A DNA stretch of 31,250 bases from CAYTIB01 sp964437725. Lineage in GTDB: Bacteria; UBA8248; JACPRG01; G963555815. Numbering within the stretch: the first letter of the stretch is position 1; each line of letters starts with the position of its first letter. Shown in pieces: positions 16,437 to 24,446 of this stretch. Made by a program: the position numbers and the translations under genes. Location: positions 1-31,250 of the forward strand of contig CAYTIB010000043.1 of NCBI GenBank assembly GCA_964437725.1, given 5' to 3'. The notes below the pieces were generated by a model. It was not told where the DNA came from and made no database searches. It saw only the letters and a program-made list of their open reading frames with translations.

Positions 16437-16745
16437 TTTTCCGCGGTTGTTAGTGAATCGCCATCGTGATTTCAGTTTGTACATATAGGGTCTCTTGGTG
16501 AGAATGAGGTGTTTGGTGAGTAGGTTGTTAGTTATAATGGGTTCGGTTAGGTTTCCATAAATCATAAACAGAAGGGTTGACGGCCTCAGAACCATCCGAT
16601 AAATTGTTGCTAATTCGCCCGATATGACATAACTCGGACGGGACACCGGTCGGCCGATTTCGTGGATACCGATTTCCGAATGAATAAGGGTGATTTCGAA
16701 CAGGCAACAAGTAGGGCGAGGTGAGCTCGGCCGTCTGGTTTGGTG
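16437..16745 (+). other. 309-base gene-free gap between subunits B and D
   Basis: This is the longest gap in the window and sits inside the V-type set. I find no convincing gene on either strand. It holds a perfect TATAAT at 16533-16538 without a good -35, and a better-spaced promoter candidate at 16577-16605. I see no tRNA, terminator U-run or repeat. Its position before the last V-type gene, which itself lies 45 bases before the F-type set, suggests it may carry a promoter for ntpD plus the F-type genes. Confidence 0.6.
16577..16605 (+). promoter_or_regulatory. Possible internal promoter for ntpD and the F-type genes
   Basis: TTGACG (five of six -35 positions) is followed after exactly 17 bases by TAAATT (four of six -10 positions). 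It lies in the long gap, about 140 bases before ntpD. Sequence match only. Confidence 0.4.
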
Positions 16746-17363
16746 ATGATAAAGAACGTAAGCCCCAATCGGATGGAGCTACTCAGCCTCCGCCGCCGCC
16801 TCACGGTGGCACGGCGCGGCCACAAGCTTCTGAAAGATAAGCTTGATGCTTTGATCCAAGAGTTCATCGCTGTTGTTCGGGAATCGCAAGAACTCCGGCG
16901 GGCCGTTGAGTCTCGACTGGAGTTAGCGTATGGGAAGGCCCTGCGGGCGTATGGAAGCATGGATCCTGAGGCTATAGAGGCCGCCCTTGCTGCCCCGGCT
17001 TCGACGTTGGATATCCGTGTCGACGAAGTCAATCTGATGAGTGTACGAATGGCGAAGTTCAAGTTCGAAAGAATAGGGACTTTGTTCCCTTACGGATTTG
17101 ATGGGACGGTAGCGGAATTGGACTCAGCCATTCTTAGATTCAGCGATCTTTTGCCAGATTTAATTCGGCTTGCTGAGTTGGAAAAGACGGAGGAGCGGTT
17201 GGCCGACGATATAGAAAAGACCCGAAGGCGTGTGACTGCATTGGAACATGTTCTCATACCGACTATTGAGGATACGATACGATTTATCACCCTGAAGCTT
17301 GACGAAATGGCCCGTTCGACCGTGTCTGCGCTTATGAGAATCAAGGAGATCATAAGGACCTGA
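16746..17363 (+). CDS. ntpD: V/A-type ATPase subunit D (central shaft)
   Basis: Central rotor shaft subunit of 205 residues, two long antiparallel helices at the N- and C-terminal ends. The start VSPNRMELLSLRRRLTVARRGHKLLKDKLDALIQEF is the highly typical D-family motif, and the end (EKTRRRVTALEHVLIPTIEDTIRFITLKLDEMAR) is the matching C-terminal helix. The ATG at 16746 is preferred to the TTG two codons earlier; the ribosome-binding site is weak in either case. It is detached from subunit B by 309 bases yet only 45 bases from the F-type b' gene, so it may be expressed with the F-type genes. It closes the V-type set; E. hirae has two more genes (ntpH, ntpJ) after D that are absent here. Confidence 0.95.
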   Translation: MIKNVSPNRMELLSLRRRLTVARRGHKLLKDKLDALIQEFIAVVRESQELRRAVESRLELAYGKALRAYGSMDPEAIEAALAAPASTLDIRVDEVNLMSVRMAKFKFERIGTLFPYGFDGTVAELDSAILRFSDLLPDLIRLAELEKTEERLADDIEKTRRRVTALEHVLIPTIEDTIRFITLKLDEMARSTVSALMRIKEIIRT

Positions 17364-17408
17364 AGGCAAAGTGTCTTTTTAGGGCCGTGTTGAGGAGGCA
17401 GTAGAAAA

Positions 17409-17840
17409 ATGATTTTTCCCGACAGAAGCTTATGGGTTCAGGTGATCAATTTTCTGGTTCTCCTTTTTCTGCTGAACCGGTTTTTGTTTCGCCCCATATT
17501 GAGGCGAATGGAAGAGAGGGATCGCGGGATTCGAGAAAATCTCGATTCTGCTGCGGAAAACCGCGCATTGGCCGAAAAGCGAATGGCCGAATATGAGAGC
17601 GCTATTGGTGAGGCGAAGCAAGAAGGGATAGAATCCATGCTTCGCGTGGAGAGGGAGATAGCAGAGGAAACACGCAGGAAGCTTGACGAGAAACGAAATG
17701 AGGCAGATCGTCTGACCGAAGATGCGCGGGCTCGAATTGAAAACCAAAGCCGTGAAGCGAGAGAGGGTTTGGAAGGCAAGGTTAAAGAGATAGCCGGTGC
17801 CGTTGCTTGCCGATTGGCCGGGAGGGAGATCCGTGTTTAG
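17409..17840 (+). CDS. atpF': F-type ATP synthase subunit b' (first stator b gene)
   Basis: 143-residue stator subunit of Fo: one N-terminal membrane span (about residues 9-29, WVQVINFLVLLFLLNRFLF, followed by RPI) and then a long charged coiled coil that runs to the C-terminus. A strong GAGGAGG lies 11 bases before the ATG. Its pairing with a second, different b gene directly downstream is known in Desulfobacterota, cyanobacteria and Aquificales and implies a b/b' heterodimeric stalk. It is the first F-type gene and comes 45 bases after the V-type D gene. Its end overlaps the b gene by 8 bases. Confidence 0.92.
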   Translation: MIFPDRSLWVQVINFLVLLFLLNRFLFRPILRRMEERDRGIRENLDSAAENRALAEKRMAEYESAIGEAKQEGIESMLRVEREIAEETRRKLDEKRNEADRLTEDARARIENQSREAREGLEGKVKEIAGAVACRLAGREIRV

Positions 17841-18426
17841 ACGGTGGATCAGCCAGCGGTGGGTTTGGGTCTTCTTTATTTTGCTCGTTTTATCGGGTTT
17901 GCCTGCCAAGGGTCTCGCCGCCTCAGGTGGAGAGTTCCAAAATGTATGGGACACAAAGTTCGAGATTTCGCGGGTCCTGAACTTTCTGGTTGTGGCTTTA
18001 GGCCTTTATTTTATTTTACGTAAGCCTCTCCGGAAGCTTTTTAGTAGCCGGCGGGAAGGCATCGAGATTGCGATAAAAGAGGCTGAGGATGCACGTGCTG
18101 AGGCAAATCGACTTCGAGAAGATTATGAGCGTCGGACGGCTGAGCTAGAAAAAGAGCTATCGGAAATTCGGTCCCGCTCCCACGTAAATGAAGAGGCTCT
18201 CCGGTCGCGGTTGGTTGCAGAGGGGGACGCGGCTGCCGATCGAGTAGTGGATCATGCACGTTTTACTATCGAGCAGGAATCGAAAAAGGCGGAGTCACAG
18301 CTCCGAACACATGCTGCACTTCTGGCGCTTGAGTTAGCGGAGGAAGTATTAAAGCGGGAGCTCGGTCCAGAGGACCAGCGCCGTTTTTTCCAAGATTACC
18401 TTGCTAAAGTAGGGGAAATCGATTGA
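17833..18426 (+). CDS. atpF: F-type ATP synthase subunit b
   Basis: Second stator subunit, about 197 residues. GGAGGGAG 5 bases before a GTG at 17833 fixes the start; a GTG 36 bases upstream lacks such a site. The N-terminus is a basic-hydrophobic leader (RRWISQRW, then VWVFFILLVLSGL, then AKGLAASGG) that looks like a signal peptide with a likely cleavage near GLAA/SGG, followed by the usual span at residues 47-63 (SRVLNFLVVALGLYFIL) and a long coiled coil. Such leader-bearing b subunits occur with b' in Desulfobacterota. If cleaved, the mature protein has the standard N-out topology. The stop overlaps the delta start. Confidence 0.92.
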   Translation: MFRRWISQRWVWVFFILLVLSGLPAKGLAASGGEFQNVWDTKFEISRVLNFLVVALGLYFILRKPLRKLFSSRREGIEIAIKEAEDARAEANRLREDYERRTAELEKELSEIRSRSHVNEEALRSRLVAEGDAAADRVVDHARFTIEQESKKAESQLRTHAALLALELAEEVLKRELGPEDQRRFFQDYLAKVGEID

Positions 18427-18968
18427 CCGGCCAGGCTGTCGCTCGTCGTTACGCCAAAGCCCTTATCGATCTGGCTCAGGAGGAGGGGCGAGTTGATGAA
18501 GTGGGAGAAGAGATTGCCGAGATGGAGTCTCGGTTTGAATCAAGTTCCGAGTTGCAAAGTCTCATGTCCAGCCCGGGAATAGCAAAAAAAGTCAAACGTG
18601 AAATCCTGGCGGAGATCATTCAACGAGGGGGAATGAGCGTTTTGTCCTCGAGGTTTTTCCAATTGCTCTTGGACAAAGATCGAATCCGCTTCACTAAATT
18701 GATTTCAACGTCCTATCGGAAATTTGCCGATGAACTTAAAAATCGTATTCGCGTGGAGATCAGGTCAGCGTTTCCCCTTTCGCCAGAAGAAGAGGAATCA
18801 CTTCGAAGCCGACTTTCTGTAGCTACGGGGAAAAATGCAGTTCTTGAAATCCAAACAGACAGCTCTCTCCTGGGAGGGGTTACGGCCCGCTTGGGAAGTG
18901 CAACCTGGGATGGGAGCGTACGAAATCACCTTGAAATTCTTAAAGAGATGTTGGTCGGCAGGATGTGA
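18423..18968 (+). CDS. atpH: F-type ATP synthase subunit delta
   Basis: 181-residue subunit that joins the b stalk to the top of the alpha3beta3 head. AVARRYAKALIDLAQEEGRVDEV is the classical N-terminal motif, and the C-terminal VEIRSAFPLSPEEEESLRSRLS with LLGGVTARLGSATWDGSVRNHLEILK is diagnostic for the family. The start is a TTG overlapping the b stop in TTGA, with GGGGA upstream, so it depends on coupled translation. An 89-base gap follows before alpha. Confidence 0.95.
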   Translation: MTGQAVARRYAKALIDLAQEEGRVDEVGEEIAEMESRFESSSELQSLMSSPGIAKKVKREILAEIIQRGGMSVLSSRFFQLLLDKDRIRFTKLISTSYRKFADELKNRIRVEIRSAFPLSPEEEESLRSRLSVATGKNAVLEIQTDSSLLGGVTARLGSATWDGSVRNHLEILKEMLVGRM

Positions 18969-19057
18969 CCTGACCGACTCTCTAGCCCATAATTCGGGAC
19001 GAACCGTTTCCGATCCATTTTTCGTCACGTCGGAGAACTTACCCAAAGAGGTTGCTT

Positions 19058-20587
19058 ATGGATATTCGCGCTGAAGAAATTAGCGAAATAATCAAGAAAC
19101 AGATTGAAGGATATGAGGCCGGAGTCGAGCTGAGCGAAGTTGGTCAGATTATTACTGTGGGTGACGGCATTGCGAGGATTTACGGACTAGACAAGGTTAT
19201 GGCGGGAGAATTGCTCGAGTTTCCGGGCGATGTTTTCGGTATGGCACTCAATCTCGAAGAAGACAATGTTGGGGCTGTCTTATTGGGGAGCGATACACAT
19301 ATTGCCGAGGGAGATGAGGTTAAAAGAACAGGACGAATCATGTCGGTTCCTGTGGGCGATGCCCTTATTGAGCGTGTCGTAAATTCTATTGGTACACCCG
19401 ATGACGGGGAGGGCCCCATAGAAGGCACAGAATATAAACCTATTGAGCGGCTAGCGCCTGGCGTAATTGATCGGCAGTCGGTTAGCGAACCACTCCAGAC
19501 GGGTATTATGGCCATCGATTCGATGATTCCAATTGGTCGCGGTCAGCGCGAGCTTATCATCGGGGACCGCCAGACAGGGAAAACGGCAATTATTGTTGAT
19601 ACGATTCTCAATCAAAAAGGTGGAGATGTAATCTGCATCTATGTTGCCATCGGCCAAAAACGGTCAACTGTTGCGCAGGCCATAAAACGACTCCGAGACG
19701 AAGGAGCAATGGATTACACAGTCGTTGTTACTGCGACCGCAAGTGACCCGGCACCACTTCAATTTATCTCTCCCTATTCTGGATGTGCAATGGGAGAATA
19801 CTTCCGCGATAATGGCAAGCATGCAGTGATCTTCTACGATGACCTTAGTAAGCAAGCGGCAGCTTATCGCCAGCTTTCCCTTTTGCTTCGCCGCCCTCCA
19901 GGGCGCGAGGCATATCCGGGTGATGTCTTCTACCTACACTCACGGCTACTGGAACGGGCAGCAAAACTCAGCGACGACAAAGGTGGCGGCTCGCTTACGG
20001 CCCTTCCTGTCATTGAGACCCAAGCGGGGGATGTTTCAGCCTATATCCCGACGAACGTCATTTCAATTACAGACGGGCAGATTTATCTGGAGTCTGACTT
20101 GTTCTACTCTGGTATCCGGCCAGCGGTGAATGTCGGCCTCTCTGTTTCTCGCGTAGGCGGGGCCGCTCAAAATCGAGCCATGAAAAAAGTTGCTGGGAGT
20201 CTGCGTCTCGACCTCGCTCAATATCGTGAAATTGCTGCGTTTGCGCAGTTCGGTAGCGAGTTGGATGAGGCAACTCAGTCCCAGCTGAACCGTGGCCAAC
20301 GCCTAACGGAGATTCTCAAGCAAGATCAGTATGCACCGATTCCTGTAGAACGACAGGTTGTCTCCATTTACCTTGGCGTAAATGGTCACCTGGATTCCGT
20401 TCCCGTTGAGCGGTGCCAAGAATTTCTTGGGGAACTCTTGCAGTACTTTGAAAGTCACCATCCGGATATCTTGAATACTATCCAAGCTGAGATGGAAATT
20501 TCGGAAGGGACGGAAGGAAGCTTAAAGCAGGGCATTGAGAATTTTCAGGCCGAATGGTCTAAAAAAGCAGACTCGGTGGCTTCTTAA
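19058..20587 (+). CDS. atpA: F-type ATP synthase subunit alpha
   Basis: Non-catalytic nucleotide-binding subunit of F1, 509 residues. The P-loop GDRQTGKT is at 169-176, exactly the standard position; the N-terminal barrel (VGQIITVGDGIARIYGLD), RPAVNVGLSVSRVGG with the arginine finger, and the AQFGSELDEATQ motif are all present. AAAGAGG 6 bases before the ATG at 19058 decides the start over a TTG two codons upstream. It begins the part of the set with high copy number in the complex and is preceded by 89 bases of untranslated sequence. Gamma follows after 16 bases. Confidence 0.98.
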   Translation: MDIRAEEISEIIKKQIEGYEAGVELSEVGQIITVGDGIARIYGLDKVMAGELLEFPGDVFGMALNLEEDNVGAVLLGSDTHIAEGDEVKRTGRIMSVPVGDALIERVVNSIGTPDDGEGPIEGTEYKPIERLAPGVIDRQSVSEPLQTGIMAIDSMIPIGRGQRELIIGDRQTGKTAIIVDTILNQKGGDVICIYVAIGQKRSTVAQAIKRLRDEGAMDYTVVVTATASDPAPLQFISPYSGCAMGEYFRDNGKHAVIFYDDLSKQAAAYRQLSLLLRRPPGREAYPGDVFYLHSRLLERAAKLSDDKGGGSLTALPVIETQAGDVSAYIPTNVISITDGQIYLESDLFYSGIRPAVNVGLSVSRVGGAAQNRAMKKVAGSLRLDLAQYREIAAFAQFGSELDEATQSQLNRGQRLTEILKQDQYAPIPVERQVVSIYLGVNGHLDSVPVERCQEFLGELLQYFESHHPDILNTIQAEMEISEGTEGSLKQGIENFQAEWSKKADSVAS

Positions 20588-20603
20588 ATAAGGTGGATAA
20601 GGT

Positions 20604-21506
20604 ATGGCCAGCCTAAGGCAAATTAAGCGGCGTATAGGAAGCGTCAAAAATACGGAAAAAATAACCCGTGCCATGAAGTTGGTTGCTGCGGCTAAGCTTC
20701 GTCGGGCCCAAGACCGTATCACGGCGGCCCGCCCTTTTGCCGATGGGCTCAGCGGGGTACTGCAAAGCCTAGCCAGGCGATCCGAAAATCTCACTCATCC
20801 CTTTATGGAGCGGCGTTCGGTCAAACGGCGCCTGCTCGTGCCCATAACCTCAGACAAAGGGCTATGTGGGGTATACAACACTAGCGTCATCCGTGAATTG
20901 GCTGAGCCGATGGAGTCGGGCACAATGCTAGAAGAGGAAGCCTCGGAGAAGACCCCGTTTTTGACGGTAGTGCCTGTCGGGAAAAAGGGGCGAGACATTT
21001 GTTACTACCGAGGTTATCCAATCGAAAAAGAATTTGTCGGCAATTTCGGCAAGATGGACTACGACCTCGCCAGGGGACTTGGAAAATATTTTGTTGAGGA
21101 GTTTACCGAAGGGCGGGTGGATGAGGTTGTCCTGGTCTATAACCGATTTGTCTCTACCCTGGTCCAGCGTGTGACAGTCGAAACTTTATTGCCGATTAAG
21201 CCCTTGGTCACTGAAGAAGAACCAGAAGAAGGGGCAGGATTGGAACCAGACTTTATCTATGAACCCTCGCCACAGGCGGTTCTAGAAAAATTGATTGATC
21301 GACACCTTTACACTCAAATGTATAGGGTAGTCCTAGACGCCGACGCCAGCGAGCATGGTGCACGTATGACAGCTATGGATAACGCGTCGAACAACGCGCG
21401 AGATATGATTGGCAGTCTGACGCTTTTATACAACCGTCAGCGTCAGGCTAAGATTACCACGGAGCTCATAGAGGTTGTCAGCGGAGCGGATGCATTATCG
21501 GGGTGA
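20604..21506 (+). CDS. atpG: F-type ATP synthase subunit gamma
   Basis: Central shaft of F1, 300 residues. The N-terminal helix ASLRQIKRRIGSVKNTEKITRAMKLVAAAKLRRAQ is the family signature, the middle Rossmann-like domain has TSDKGLCGVYNT, and the C-terminal helix SEHGARMTAMDNASNNARDMIGSLTLLYNRQRQAKITTELIEVVSGADAL is complete. The ATG has GGATAAGG upstream. It is about 12 residues longer than the E. coli protein, with an acidic loop (TEEEPEEGAGLEPD) before the C-terminal helix. A 113-base gap separates it from beta. Confidence 0.97.
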   Translation: MASLRQIKRRIGSVKNTEKITRAMKLVAAAKLRRAQDRITAARPFADGLSGVLQSLARRSENLTHPFMERRSVKRRLLVPITSDKGLCGVYNTSVIRELAEPMESGTMLEEEASEKTPFLTVVPVGKKGRDICYYRGYPIEKEFVGNFGKMDYDLARGLGKYFVEEFTEGRVDEVVLVYNRFVSTLVQRVTVETLLPIKPLVTEEEPEEGAGLEPDFIYEPSPQAVLEKLIDRHLYTQMYRVVLDADASEHGARMTAMDNASNNARDMIGSLTLLYNRQRQAKITTELIEVVSGADALSG

Positions 21507-21619
21507 GATAGCGCGCAGGATGCCTTTAGGGTCTGCTGTATTTGCGTTGCTATTAAGGAAACTCTGAGCCGAGTTGCTGGCGACAGGTCCAGTATCGAGG
21601 AAATCGGAGAGAAATCAAG

Positions 21620-23035
21620 ATGGCTCAAGGAAATATAACCCAAATCATCGGCCCCGTTGTAGACGTTGCGTTTCCATCGGGCGGGCTTCCAGATATTCGA
21701 AACGCCCTGAAAATCATCAGGCCCTCAGAAGGGGGTGAAGACGGAGAAAGCGAAATTATTGTTGAGGTTGCTCAGCACTTGGGAGAGAGCTCAGTTCGTG
21801 CAGTTAGCATGTCACCCACCGAAGGCTTGGTTCGTGGGTTGCCGGTCGAAGACACGGGTAAGCCTATCAGCGTTCCGGTGGGACGGGAGGTTCTCGGGAG
21901 AATCTTGAACGTTGTCGGAAATCCAGTAGACAATGGCCCGCCGGTGGAGGCGAAAGAACGATATCCCATTCATCGGCCTGCACCCGAACTCACAGACCAG
22001 AGCACAAGTACTGAAATGTTCGAGACCGGAATCAAGGTTATCGATCTTCTCGAGCCCTATACCAAAGGGGGTAAAACCGGCTTGTTCGGTGGTGCTGGTG
22101 TTGGCAAGACGGTTATTATCATGGAGTTGATCCGAAACATTGCTTCTGAGCACGAGGGGATTGGCGTGTTTGCCGGTGTGGGAGAGCGAACTCGCGAGGG
22201 GAATGACCTCTACTTGGAAATGAAAGAATCCGGGGTGTTGGACCGAACTGCCTTGATCTATGGGCAAATGACGGAACCGCCTGGTGCCCGACTGAGGGTT
22301 GGTCTTACGGGTCTAACTGTTGCCGAGTACTTTCGGGATGCTGAGGGGCTAGATACCCTTCTATTTATTGACAATATCTTTCGGTTTACCCAGGCGGGGT
22401 CAGAAGTATCGGCACTCTTGGGTCGGATGCCTTCGGCCGTTGGTTATCAGCCAACCCTCGCTACAGAGATGGGTGAGTTACAAGAGCGAATTACTTCAAC
22501 AAAGGATGGGTCGGTCACATCTGTTCAGGCTATCTACGTTCCTGCAGACGATTTAACGGATCCAGCGCCGGCCACTGCTTTTGCCCATCTGGATGCCACC
22601 ACGGTTCTGTCTCGACAGATTGCTGAGCTTGGAATTTACCCGGCTGTGGACCCACTTGATTCAACATCACGAATCCTGGATCCGGGAATTATTGGTGAGG
22701 AGCACTATACCGTTGCACGCGAGGTACAGCTTGTGCTCCAGAGGTACAAAGATCTTCAGGATATTATTGCAATACTTGGGATGGATGAGCTATCCGAGGA
22801 GGACAAGGTAGTAGTTGCCCGTGCTCGGAAGATTCAGCGATTTCTGTCCCAACCGTTTCACGTTGCTGAGCAGTTCACGGGTACACCCGGCAAGTATGTC
22901 TCAATTAAGGAGACAATTTCCGGATTCAAGGAACTGGTTGAAGGGAAGATGGACCATATTCCTGAGCAGGCGTTTTACATGGTTGGAAACCTAGACGAGG
23001 CCCAGGAGAAAGCGGAAGAGTTGCAGTCCGGTTAG
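21620..23035 (+). CDS. atpD: F-type ATP synthase catalytic subunit beta
   Basis: Catalytic subunit of F1, 471 residues. P-loop GGAGVGKT at 157-164, catalytic glutamate E189 in GVGERTREGNDLY, Walker B LLFIDNIFRFTQAGSEVSALLGRMPSAVGYQPTL, and the DELSEED motif (MDELSEEDK) in the C-terminal domain that meets gamma and epsilon. All catalytic residues are intact. GGAGAG lies upstream of the ATG. It is preceded by 113 bases without a gene in which I recognise no promoter or terminator, and followed after 46 bases by epsilon. Confidence 0.98.
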   Translation: MAQGNITQIIGPVVDVAFPSGGLPDIRNALKIIRPSEGGEDGESEIIVEVAQHLGESSVRAVSMSPTEGLVRGLPVEDTGKPISVPVGREVLGRILNVVGNPVDNGPPVEAKERYPIHRPAPELTDQSTSTEMFETGIKVIDLLEPYTKGGKTGLFGGAGVGKTVIIMELIRNIASEHEGIGVFAGVGERTREGNDLYLEMKESGVLDRTALIYGQMTEPPGARLRVGLTGLTVAEYFRDAEGLDTLLFIDNIFRFTQAGSEVSALLGRMPSAVGYQPTLATEMGELQERITSTKDGSVTSVQAIYVPADDLTDPAPATAFAHLDATTVLSRQIAELGIYPAVDPLDSTSRILDPGIIGEEHYTVAREVQLVLQRYKDLQDIIAILGMDELSEEDKVVVARARKIQRFLSQPFHVAEQFTGTPGKYVSIKETISGFKELVEGKMDHIPEQAFYMVGNLDEAQEKAEELQSG

Positions 23036-23081
23036 GTCTGCAAAGTTTCATTTAACTCGCCATGAAAATTCGGAGGAGTCC

Positions 23082-23495
23082 ATGGCAGATTTGCCGAGGA
23101 AAATCCGACTGGAAATTGTTAGCCCGGATCGTATCATTGTCAGCGAGGATGTTGACATGGTCAGCGCGCCTGGAGCTTTGGGGGAGTTCGGGGTTCTTCC
23201 CGGTCATACTCCCATGCTCACGAATCTATCTGTTGGTCGTTTGGCGTATAGGAATGACGGCGAAACCCAAGAGATAGCGTTGGCTTGGGGCTATGCAGAA
23301 GTCGGCCCGGAAAAAGTGACTATCTTGGCTGAGGCTGCTGAAAAGGTCGATGAGATAGATATCGAACGTGCTGAGTCTGCCCGAAAGCGGGCTATCGATC
23401 GGCTTGCCCAAGGCGAGAAAGATGTAGATTCTGAGCGTGCGAAAGGGGCGTTGGACCGTGCCACCCTTCGTCTCCGCGTAGCTAGGAAGGAGTAG
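23082..23495 (+). CDS. atpC: F-type ATP synthase subunit epsilon
   Basis: Small rotor subunit, 137 residues, that binds gamma and the c ring and can inhibit ATP hydrolysis. The N-terminal beta sandwich is clear (IRLEIVSPDRIIVSEDVDMVSAPGALGEFGVLPGHTPMLTNL), with LAWGYAEVGPEKVTILAEAAEKVDEIDIERAESARKRA leading into the C-terminal helical hairpin. GGAGGAG lies 5 bases before the ATG. It ends the F-type set; neither a nor c subunit genes are in the window, so the ion specificity of this enzyme cannot be read here. No clear terminator follows in the 128-base gap. Confidence 0.96.
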   Translation: MADLPRKIRLEIVSPDRIIVSEDVDMVSAPGALGEFGVLPGHTPMLTNLSVGRLAYRNDGETQEIALAWGYAEVGPEKVTILAEAAEKVDEIDIERAESARKRAIDRLAQGEKDVDSERAKGALDRATLRLRVARKE

Positions 23496-23623
23496 CCCCT
23501 CCCCTTGAATTGTAGATAGTGCCTGGGTCTTTTGTTTCGATGGTTCTGGGGGCTACTTGCAAGATTCCGGGGGTCCGATCTTGTCGTTCCTAATCGGAAA
23601 TACAGTTTGAGCCGCGCTTTGTG

Positions 23624-24409
23624 ATGTCACAATCAACGATCACCGACATTTCCCGTCGATCACCGCTCCTGTTAGATCCAGGCCCTTATGGGGGCCGTTA
23701 TGGCCTGGATGCTTTTCTCCTGGCAGATTTTGCATCCAATGATTGGGATCCTGAGCATTCGCACCATACCGCCGAAATTGGCAGACCAAAGCTAGCAGAT
23801 TTGTGCACCGGAACCGGGGTCGTGGCACTCCTTCTCGCATATCGGTGTCCCACACTTCGTCTTTTTGGAATTGACCTTCAGGAGCACACCTTGCGGATAG
23901 CAATGGCAAACGCACGGGGTAGCTGTCTTAGGGAACGGATTGACTTTATATTGGCCGATCTTCGACAAGCAGATCACTGGTTTGGGGGTGGGGAAATTGA
24001 CGGAGCAGTCATTAATCCCCCCTATCGTAGCATGGGTTCAGGCCGGATGAGCCCCAATCCCGCGCGAGCTATGTCAAGATACGAGTTGACTCTTCCTCTG
24101 GAATCCTGGTTGGGGGCGGCTGCCCATATGATCCGCCTTGGTGGAAGCCTGATCTTTTGCCATATGGCGGAAAGGGAATTAGAGGTGATTCAGGCAGCTC
24201 AATCTTTGGGTTTTCAACTAGTACGCCTCCGCCGTGTGCATCCAATGAAACATAGACCCCCAATGATTATTTTGGCAAAAGCCGTCCTCAAGAAAAGCGT
24301 TTTGGAAAATAACTTAGAGATTCTTTCACCTTTGATTGTTTACAAGAAGCCCGGAATGTACACTGGAGACGTCCGGAACATCTACGAACGATTCGGTATC
24401 AATCTTTGA
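23624..24409 (+). CDS. TrmN6/YfiC-like N6-adenine methyltransferase
   Basis: SAM-dependent methyltransferase of the family of E. coli TrmN6 (YfiC), which makes m6A37 in tRNA1(Val). RYGLDAFLLADF matches the pre-motif segment of that family, LADLCTGTGVVALLLA is motif I, and NPPY (in VINPPYRSM) is the N6-adenine active-site motif. The tail (PLIVYKKPGMYTGDVRNIYERF) is usual in proteins annotated this way in Desulfobacterota and Firmicutes. 262 residues. The ATG at 23624 or the GTG directly before it could be the start; no strong ribosome-binding site is seen. The exact target RNA is not proven by sequence. The downstream amidase follows after 37 bases. Confidence 0.88.
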   Translation: MSQSTITDISRRSPLLLDPGPYGGRYGLDAFLLADFASNDWDPEHSHHTAEIGRPKLADLCTGTGVVALLLAYRCPTLRLFGIDLQEHTLRIAMANARGSCLRERIDFILADLRQADHWFGGGEIDGAVINPPYRSMGSGRMSPNPARAMSRYELTLPLESWLGAAAHMIRLGGSLIFCHMAERELEVIQAAQSLGFQLVRLRRVHPMKHRPPMIILAKAVLKKSVLENNLEILSPLIVYKKPGMYTGDVRNIYERFGINL

Positions 24410-24446
24410 AAAGGTAGGCCACTGGAAGGGAATAGGCAGGAGGACA

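Noticed and set aside
16335..16646. 103-codon minus-strand frame reaching into the B-D gap
   Set aside because: A third of it overlaps the end of ntpB, the rest shows no recognisable motif, and there is no good ribosome-binding site; the gap is better read as non-coding.
17430..17954. 174-codon minus-strand frame across the b' and b genes
   Set aside because: It is opposite two clear stalk genes and its composition (Leu/Phe/Pro/Ser mixture) is that of a complement of a coiled coil.
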